64,000 nucleotides of DNA from Pegea sp. RAD2-039 (lineage: Eukaryota; Chordata; Thaliacea; Salpida; Salpidae), in contig JAQGEQ010000186.1 of NCBI GenBank assembly GCA_034620365.1, positions 868,001 to 932,000 of the forward strand, read 5' to 3'. Numbering within the stretch: the stretch's first letter is position 1; each line of letters begins with the position of its first letter. A model generated the notes under the pieces. The model was not told the origin of the DNA and ran no database searches. It saw only the letters and a program-made list of their open reading frames with translations. A program made the translations under genes and the position numbers. Positions 49,551 to 64,000 of the stretch are shown here, in pieces.

Positions 49551-52541
49551 GATTTATTTGAGAAAATATCTAACACTAGCTTAAAGAATATGATAAGAAA
49601 AAAGCTTCAAAGTATCTAAAAAAACAAATTATGAGTTAAATTAAGAACCAAATAATTCAGTGAAAAAATGTTATGTCATGAATTATTTCAAACTTTTTTT
49701 TATTATAAATTTTATAATAACTTTTTCTTATCAGTGCAAGAAACAAAACTATGATTTCTATAAAAAAAACTAATAGAAAATATAAAATGTATTCAATTTT
49801 AAGAAAAATTTTTAGGTATTTACTTCTGAACTAAGATTGATTATAAATTATATAAAAAAACACTAACATTAAATAATAATAAAACTATAATTAAAATATT
49901 AACTTAATCATCAAATCATATAGTTTATAAAATAACAAAGGAACTCATTTATTTTAATGATTTAAAAACAAAATTTTATTTTAAAATTTGAAATAGCTTT
50001 AACACTGCAAACTAATAAATTACATTTTTTTTAATTTTAACAAAAATTTGGTAATTTTAGTTATGCAACAAAATAGGAAAATCAATTGATTGATATTCTA
50101 ATATAAATTTGTGTTAACAGAAAATAGTATTAAAAATGACTAAGAAGAATTAAACTATAATTAAGTCAATTCATAAAAAACAATAATAAAAAATATGACC
50201 ATTTATTTCACAATAAGATAAACTATTTTATGATTATTTCAATTAAAAAGAATGCATAAAAGTAAATATGACATCATACTAATAATAATATATACTAGTT
50301 AAAAATCTACTTATAATTGAACATAAACTTATAAAATATCTAATTTTATTTTTGGTTATCTTTATTTAGTAAATATTTGTTTTATTTTTAAAAATAAAAG
50401 AAGACATCTAAAGTTAGATAAATAACATAAACAACTCAAAATAAACAACAGGTCAAACAAAGATCGATTTGTACTAAGGTCTCTGGCATAATATAATTGT
50501 ATACTTATTATTATATAAAATAAATAAACAAATATTAGTTGCTATTAAATAAATTATCACACCTTTAAATAGAAAACATATCTACTAAAATATTGAGTTA
50601 CTTTGGGATAACTAGCATTTAAACTCAAATAAAAATCTTCAGATTATCAGTTACATGTGTCTTCAAAAAAACTTGTTATTTTAAATAAAGAACCTAAAGA
50701 GATAAATAAAAACATTCCTAATACGCACGTGCAATTCATTTGGAAGATACATTGTTTTGCAAATGTAAAAATATTATTCAGTGTTCATACTTCATATAAA
50801 AAAACTTAAAAATTTTAAGATTTTAGTGACGATTTAAAAAATATTACTTTGGAACCTCTACTTTTGTATATAAATCATATTTATAAATCATATTGTTTTT
50901 AAATAAAAATAGTTACGCTAGATAAACTATTCTCAGGTTAGGTACTGGTTCCTTGCTTTGTTTATATTATTTTTGACAAATATAAGAGCATATATAGTAA
51001 TTTCAAATTGATAAGTAAATGATATATTAAAATTAGAAACTTTAAAAGTTAACTATAAAACAGTCAACTTTACTACATTATTTCATAATACGCTTAATAA
51101 GTACACAGTTATAATCTTTTCAGGGTCAGAAAATACAACAAGTACTCTATCTTCGGCTTTCTATTTTCTTAAACAACGGACTTTTAGAAAGGAGAGATTT
51201 GTTCTGCTAGTAGTATACTACTTTTAAGTACTCTCAAATATAGCAAAATTTATGCATACTTAAAGTTTTTCGAAGTTTAGTTTTGCTGATTGAAAAGTTT
51301 TTAAAGTCATATAGCTAAGCTGACCAAATCTTTGTTGAATTTAATCTAAGTTTGTAACTGAGATATTACTCCCTTACTAGTATTATAAACAAAGGTTCTT
51401 ATCAAACTTACCAGAAGGTAAAAAGTTTTCTGAATGGGTTAAAAAGATCTTTATTGTTCTATTATTAAATGTTACTTATATTTAATAACTTTTAAAAAAG
51501 CTGTAGAAAAAACAAATGATGAATTGAATTATACTAGCAAAGAAATGAAATCATTAGGAAGCGTAACATTTGATCTTTGAAACCAATGATCTCAACCAGC
51601 AATACCAAGTCAATAAAAATTCGTCTTTCAATCCTCTTACAGATAAGTCTTGTACTTAATTTTTGAAGCTTGAAGAACTCGTCTGCTTATAGTAAATGCA
51701 GCAAAGTTTCTAATAAAAAGGTGGTATGTATACCTTTACAGTAATATTTTATCATTATTAGCATGGTTTGTCAAAACTTTTTATTTAATCAGTGAAATTG
51801 TAAATTCAATAACACTTTGTTTATATAACTTAAACAAGATTATTTTCTTGGCTACATGAATTTTAGTAACTGTATTTTTATATAAAATAGATAGAAGCCA
51901 TTATAACAACTATAAGTTGTAACATTCTGACTAGTTTCTAACAACTTTATGATAAATTTAATAAACTTTTGGAAACATGGTCCTAATATTTTTATTCTTG
52001 ATTTGTAAAACTAAAAAACTAAATAAGTCTTTTCAAAGGTGTTTTTAATGATTAAAATTTAATTTCACAAATTAATTTCATAACTGAACTTATTGAAAAA
52101 ATCAATTAAACTTCTATACAAAACAAATTTCTACATTTTTAGACAAAAGAAACTACAGATTCTGATTTAAATTAAAATCCAAACGACCTAAAACGTAAGA
52201 AGATCAATTTTATGCAGAGACACTTACACAAACAAAAATTAAATGAATCACCCTATTGTAATTTAAGGGTTACTTATTAGGGGTTAAGCATTTTTATAAT
52301 GATTAGATTTGAATTTGATATTTAACTTTAAGAGGTATTGAGCCACAAAAGACATATTAAGGGAAAGTAAAGTCAGAAGTAATACCTAAATGGCTTGAAG
52401 AGAAGATAGGGATTGTATCAATAGAAATTTCAGTATAGTTTTCTAACAATTCCTTAATTGTAGTGAAAGATAAGCAAGAATTGTGTTTGGTAAATTTATT
52501 TCATATAGAAGAAGTTTCTGTCTGAAATTTCCTGATGGAAT
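49551..52541. other. Intergenic (dynamin / XPR1)
   Basis: About 3 kb of A+T-rich DNA: XPR1 upstream sequence and the dynamin 3' flank. I see no coding signal. Slightly more structured text around 51120-51720 has no recognisable identity. Confidence 0.5.
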
Positions 52542-57659
<5,118 letters not shown>

Positions 57660-59874
57660 CAACTAATTTATATCTAATTTGATAAAAGTTTTTGAACAAA
57701 AATGTCAGCTTAGTTTTTCAAACCAATATTTCTATATAAGCTAATAATACAAAGAATAAAATAAAAAAAAAGTTTAGAATTTATTATCGATGTAAAGCAC
57801 TTCAAATTCTAACATTAAGATGGAAACCTTACATTTTATTTCTACTTAACAATAACTTGTACTAATATTAGGGTGGAACTTGACTAACCAATAGTTAGAT
57901 AACTGCTGATTGATAGTGGTAAAAAAATTACTGAAAAGTCGAAAAAGTGTTTATGATGAAAAAAATGACAATAAATTTCAAAAACATGTTCAACTTCAAT
58001 TAAATTTGACATTTGATGAAAACTACACGTTGAAATAAAAAATAAATTCCTTACACATATAGATAAATCTTAAAAATCAACTTATTGAGTAACATAGACA
58101 ACAAAATAAGAAACAAAATAAGTTACATTTCTGAAGAATATTATCCAATTAAGTTAATTATTTGTTAAAACAGAAACTTCAGCATATCAAATAAGATTTT
58201 TGATTTAAAAATTAAATGATTTGACATAAAAAATCACAAAACGTTTTTGGGCATTTTAAACCATACTTTATAGATTAATTATAAGTGGGAAAGATATAAT
58301 TATAATGATAGTCTGAATTATATGTGCACAGTTTATGTATGCTTATTTATGTAATTTATTAACAACAGATTTGTAACACTGTTATGAACTCAAAACATAT
58401 GAAAAATCTGTAAAAGCTTTACATATTAAGTAAAAAGTTATACTAGATAAAAGCCATAAGTAACAATGTTGAAAATCAGTAAGAATACAAAAAATACTAC
58501 TATGACTAAAAAAGCAACTAAAGACAAGATTTTTATTGTAAGAAGTCAAAAATATCATTTAATTTATTCCAAACAACATAAAAACCAAAATAACTTAATG
58601 TACATATAATCTTCTTTATATTAAACTTTCAGTTTTTAAGTTAATAATCTCATATTTCTTTAATTTATTAATAATTAAAATACCAAACAGCTAAATAAAA
58701 GTCAACAAAACCTCCCGACAATTACAATATAAATAGTTTTTATTAAAACTGAGTTTTATATAGTTTAATATTGCTTAACTAGAGAAAATGTTGGATTGCA
58801 AAGTAAAATATTACAATTTCAATCAAATCTTTTTAAGTAAAAATATGCTTATTCTTATTAAAAAACCACATTTATAAAAGTGTTCTATTTAATCATTTTT
58901 AGACTAGCCAAATGTAAACTTTGATGAAATGTTAGATGATTAATTATTGTACTAACTATTACTACTTAAATACAATTATAAACTTTGATTAACAGTAAAA
59001 AATTCAAATAATGATTTAAATAAACAAAGAAAATTGCTTTTTAGACTAAAATAAAAAAAGATTATTTAAACAAATCACCTTTATGTTTAAATCAATCTTC
59101 TTTTTCATGTTAGGTATGTTAAGTTCGTTAATTTTATGGAAGTTCTATTTAAATGTGAGTTTTTACCCTGAAAGAAAACATTACAATCATCATATCAACA
59201 AGTTGCTAAAACAATCATTTAAATATTTTTCTAATATTAAGAAATGATTAGTTACATTTTCTACAATTATTGTAAGTTAAATCAAAGATAATCAAAGAAA
59301 ATTAAACATAATTAAATCAGTCCAAATAAATCAAACGCTGAAGAATAATTACATTGATCAATTAAAACTTTATAATTTTACATAATTTAAAGAAAAGCAA
59401 ATTTTATTTTAGAAAACGGTAGTTCCCCAATACAAAAAAAAAAGTATCAGCTTGATTTAATAGATATTCTGTCTAACTTTGTCGATTATGTATTGACTAT
59501 TTAAACTGACTTATTATTATTTTTTATTAAAATCGTTTAAATATCTCATAAAATTCAATAACTACTTCAACTGAACATTTTAGATGTAGTTTTAATACTC
59601 TGTTCTCACATTTTCTAAACTTTTTCCTTAACTTAATTTTTCAGTAAAAATGTTTTGAATAAAAGACTTATTTAATTAAGAATTAAATGATAATAAAAAA
59701 TTAAACAACTCAGTTAATAATTGTTTGTAATATTTCCAATCTAAAAATACTTAATTAATTAAACACTTATAATTTTGTATCTTTTAGGTATATAACAGAA
59801 TTATTGCTTTAGTTTTGAATTTTTCTTTCAATAAATGTATAAACTTGTTCTAATTTATAAGTAGCAGTAGCATG
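57660..59874. other. Intergenic, nothing recognised
   Basis: Dynamin upstream flank and A+T-rich DNA with no ORF above background, RNA gene or repeat that I recognise. Confidence 0.5.
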
Positions 59875-60125
59875 ACTTGCTTCAGCCGAGAATATCCATG
59901 CTGAAAACCAGAGCAGCAATTATGGAAATCCAGCTGTTGTTCATGCAGCAGGATTCCACTCTCCACACCAACAAGGTTAGGTCACGGAACAGAAAGACTG
60001 ATGCAGCTACACTCAGTTGGAGTCACAGGAGCTGCCAGAATGACACTTAGTACAGTGACAAACTACCTACAAAACTCCAACTCCGACATTAGATTTCGTC
60101 TCCTAGAATTGTTGTCGTAAAACAG
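59875..60125. other. G+C-elevated island, possible decayed exon or repeat
   Basis: About 250 bp of near-balanced base composition inside very A+T-rich DNA. Plus-strand frames contain short open stretches with balanced residue use: AENQSSNYGNPAVVHAAGFH in one frame, MLKTRAAIMEIQLLFMQQDS in another, and LGHGTERLMQLHSVGVTGAA in a third, ending LLELLS and stop. No single frame spans the island. Frames switch near 59975, where AAGGTTAG could be a splice site or a frameshift. I do not recognise a family. It may be an old transposon piece, a pseudogene or an isolated exon. Confidence 0.35.
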
Positions 60126-63100
60126 ACTAATGGGTAGGTTCTTCTACCCGGTGTTTTTGGAAAATTTCTTTATCGCAAAATATAGACCTCAGTTTGAAAT
60201 GCTTAAGAGGTTTCTTAAAGGCTAAATATTAATTGATTTATTGTTAATAAAACTTGATTTAACATTTTGTGACAAATTTATAGTTAGTATAAACTAAGAA
60301 AGACCTCGAATAAGCAAAAAACATTTGTGAATTAAAAGTTTTTATTCTTTCAATAAACTTTTTTTCAAACCAGGAAAAATCTTGAAAAAGACTATTGAAC
60401 TATGAAAGATGCTACAAGATTTAATGGATCCAGATCTAATTGATGAGAGAAAGTTTAAAAACAGAAAACTTCACCTTCTTTTTTAGATAATTATATTAAA
60501 ACTTGACCACTGTAAATTACTGTTACAGTAAAATGAAAAACGAAAGAACAAAAAACAATTTTTAGAATTTTTTTAACACAATGGTTTTTATACAATTGTA
60601 GATTTGATTTATTATTGCAAAAGAATACTTCAGCCAAATATTTTAAAAAGCTTTCCTGCATTTTGTGTGAAATATTCGGCTACATAAATAATGATAGCGT
60701 TAACATAAGAAGCAGGTTAAAAAGTTGGAATGAAGTTCTGCAAGAGGTTATCATAATACTATTTGATCTTAAGTTTTCTTTGTTTTATTTATAAAAAATA
60801 ATATTTTTATGCTTATTTTCGGTTATAATAGTAGAACTTTTAGAACTAACGAAATTCAGCCTGTGAAAACAAAGCAAACGTTAATTAAAAGCAAAATGAC
60901 TAACAAATTATCGCTAACAATTTGTTTCTTCATATTTGTATATTCATTACTTTATCAATTTGTTCAATATTTGTTATAACACTTTTTATAGTAACTTATT
61001 AAAACTGTTTTTCAAACTTTTTAAACTTATAAAGAGTTTTTTAATTATCTAATGGAATTTGAATCAAATGATTCATGCTGGCCAAAATAAAAAGCTCGAA
61101 ATGTTTGCTCCACTGGGAAATTTATGAGTAAACTGCTTTCAGGGGTTAACAGAGGACAATTGAACAGGGATCCATTATACCACCTCTGTATCAATTTTAA
61201 TTGATCAATTATTCATTAACTTTTGTAGTTATATTTTTGAAAAAAGTTTATTGATTAATTTATACAAAAATTTTTTAAACTAAATGAAATATTGGATTAT
61301 TTTAACAGATTAAATTTGATATTATGTTTCTTTTATATTTCAAAAATAAGTAAATTTAAAGTAAGAGGCATTTAAAATAATAAAAGAAGTGATTCCATAT
61401 TATCCAAAGTTTACAAAAACCAAAATATCCAGAATTAAAATTAGACAGAAAATGTAACAAACGGTTTTACTTAAAAAAACTGAAATTCATTTAATATAAG
61501 TTGTTTTCTTACAAATCCTTAAGGTTATTACGCAAGGTTTTGTTATAATAGCGTTATTCGAATAACTTCAACATAAATCTTCTTTCAGTAAAGCTGTCTC
61601 TGGTTTTTTATTCTTTCCTCACATGATCTTTGCATTTAATTTATAGATAAGTTTGAATTTTAAACATACTAAGTTATTTTAAAAAATAGATAAGAGGGTA
61701 CAATGAATTTGTAATGAGAAATTTCTTTTAGCTGAAATAGTCTTGAGCCTACCAATAGAAATGTTTATCCTTTATTCACTGAGTCACAATAAAATAGTTG
61801 GTGAAAGAGTAAAGTTAAGACTTAAAATCAAATACCAAAATGTTAACTAAAAGACAGATTTATATAAACTTAGTTAATAAACAATTCTATAAAGTTTTAA
61901 AGTTAAAAAAACCCATTTTTATCAAATAGCATTTGAAACAAATAACAAAGTAAAAATAATACTGAAATATTTTCTACGATTTCTGAATAATAATTTCTTT
62001 ATTTGCAAAATGAAATAATTCATGAGCTAGTTATAATTTTCTAACAACTTTTGTATCACTTTTGATTAAAATATTTACAGAACGTTTTTTTCTCAATTTT
62101 TTTATTTATTCTTTAGCATTGACTGATTATAAGAATATTTTTGATCAAAATATCAAACTTAATATCTAAATTAGTAAAACGTTTATAAACTTAAAGGCGT
62201 CTACTTGGATTGAATTGGGTTTTGTGGGTAACTTTGTTTGCAAAGATAGACTTCAGATAAAACTTCATGTATGCGAAATGACGTGGTCACCAAAAGCGTT
62301 GATTTGGCCATAACGGTTATCACAATTTTAGTGAACAACAGCAGTGAGGACATTCTTTGAAAGTTCTAAGACCTCAAACCACTTTGGTATTTACTAAACG
62401 TAATGTTCAAAGTTTAATTTGTTAAAAATTTCTGAAAATTTTTGGCTATTCAAAAAATTATTCTGTTAAATTCAAATTTTGAAAATTATTCAAAATTGAT
62501 AAATTGTTGAAAGATTTTTGGAAAGTGAAATACAGTACTAAACAATTTTCATTTTCAATTTTTTTAAAATATGTGAAGACTGTAATTAAAAACATGAAGA
62601 AAACTATCCTCTTCAAGCTTTCAATAATCAATTTTTTTTATCAAAAAATTCTTAGAGTTGAATATGTTGCAAACATACCTTATAGTTGAACAGTTGTAAA
62701 ATAGACCCAGATACGTAGTTACTCTTACTACTTCTATAAGAAACTTCTAAAGTTTTGGCTGAATCTTTATTAATTAACACTTGCTAACCTGATTAACCTA
62801 CAAGCTTTTATGAATAACTCTTATTTGGCAAGTACACCTACTTTTTAAATTGCCTGCAATGGGAAATTTAATCAAGCTTAATGAAAATAAAATGAAGGAG
62901 CTTAACTTTAAACAATTTTTCAAAGATGGCATTTTTATGTAAAGAGCTCTTACAAGAAACTTATCTTAATAGAATTTTTAATTATTAAAACCTCTTACAA
63001 TAAATTATTAGTCAATTTTCTAATATATATAGACGTTAGCAAATTTTTTCTGAAAAATGACTCCCAAAAGTACATAATTAAGCTGTCAGTTCTATTAAGA

Positions 63101-64000
63101 CTTAAAGACTTTCTTCAAAATAAATACTACCTAGTAAATTTTGTAACAGAGTCCTTGAATTATTTTAAATTTATGTAAAACTTTATTATGAATTTTTTTA
63201 TTTATGAATGCTTTGTATCATTAGTTTATTTTAAGAATAATTATATGTAATTAAAATTTACAAACTGCTTTTTTAGCAGCACATATTGATTGAATCTTAT
63301 TTTTAAGATCTATTTAAACGGTTTTATAATTGTAAAAATGAATCTTATAAAAACACTGACTTAAAAAAATTCTTTGTTTTGAAAGCTAACCTAATTTTTT
63401 TTTAAGTTAGATTCAACAGTTCAACTTGAATTAAGATAAGAAATTTTTTACAACCTACAAAAATACTTTAGTTTACATTTATTAAGTACATTTTAAGTTA
63501 CTGATTTTTTAAGATAAAACAGTATTCAACCAATTAGTAAAAATTCAAAGAACTGAACACTTGTCAACCACTTGTGGTGTTTATAGAAGTAAAAGTTCGA
63601 TAAAATTCTACTAAAAAATCCATTAACTTATTTTATTATTGCTTTTTCCATATCTAGTTTTGACTGATCAAAAATACAACTAAGTAAATAGTTAAAATCA
63701 CAGAAAGTGTTATCTACTTAACGTATTTGTGCAATATAATGCAACTGGAAAAACTCAAGCCTAGCAGATCAAAAAAACGTTAAACCACACAAACATTGTG
63801 ATCTTCATTAGTTTGAAAGTAACTAAAATATCTGCCAAGTTTTGTAAATCAATTAAATAACGGAATGAAATAGTTAAAAACACAACAACAAAAGTTAAAG
63901 TTTTCTTTACTGTAAAAAAGTCCAAAAAAATTAGCTAAAGAAAAAACTGATAATTTGAAGTTTTAGAATTTACTGGAATTTTTCTTTAGTCGGTTATCAT
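60126..64000. other. Intergenic, nothing firmly recognised
   Basis: Nearly 4 kb of A+T-rich DNA. A patch at 62200-62390 has somewhat higher G+C and may be an old repeat, but has no identifiable content. A 61-codon ORF at 62504-62689 is K/F/I-rich and fits chance. Confidence 0.5.

Noticed and set aside
62504-62689. 61-codon ORF in the right-hand desert
   Set aside because: Composition is what A+T-rich random sequence gives; no start context, signal or family motif.

Overview
The window reads as animal nuclear DNA. It is very A+T-rich (about three quarters by eye). Most genes are split by short GT..AG introns, often 45-100 bp, and the genes are typical of metazoans: a SIX4/5-class homeobox factor, LARGE, two tectonics, a PH-domain dynamin, an annexin, ARRDC1-like arrestin, XPR1 and BUD31. 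The lineage cannot be fixed from sequence alone. Roughly one gene per 5 kb, with LINE debris between genes, suggests a small invertebrate genome. I splice-joined genes by eye, so terminal coordinates are firmer than every internal junction.

Layout. 1.4-3.35 kb (-): secreted protein with three peritrophin-A chitin-binding domains, holding a nearly perfect 320-bp internal duplication. 5.03-7.28 kb (+): SIX homeobox gene. 9.16-9.76 kb: a stray phosphofructokinase exon and a SINE-like relic. 10.36-12.47 kb (+): ARRDC1-like arrestin. 13.0-17.28 kb (-): 6-phosphofructokinase, with a tRNA-Ser(GCT)-derived element in intron 2. 17.68-21.45 kb (-): two tandem single-exon tectonics. 24.03-26.03 kb (+): single-exon LARGE glycosyltransferase. 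26.79-29.97 kb (+): annexin with a repetitive YPP/PQPGYA-rich N-terminus. 32.2-33.25 kb (+): unrecognised small secreted protein. 31.0-39.8 kb: at least six 5'-truncated copies of one CR1/Jockey-like LINE. 36.62-37.06 kb (-): BUD31. 41.16-42.76 kb (+): cytosolic sulfotransferase. 44.18-49.55 kb (-): XPR1-type SPX-EXS phosphate exporter. 52.54-57.66 kb (-): classical dynamin without a proline-rich tail. 57.7-64 kb: no recognisable gene.

The genes do not form one pathway. Loose themes are membrane traffic (arrestin with ESCRT and ubiquitin-ligase motifs, annexin, dynamin), central metabolism and phosphate (PFK, XPR1), and extracellular or ciliary proteins (chitin-binding protein, LARGE, tectonics, orphan secreted protein). 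I do not see a clear new multi-gene system. The strongest leads are the orphan secreted protein, the tRNA-Ser SINE, the LINE with a conserved 3' hairpin, and the recent exon duplication in the chitin-binding gene.
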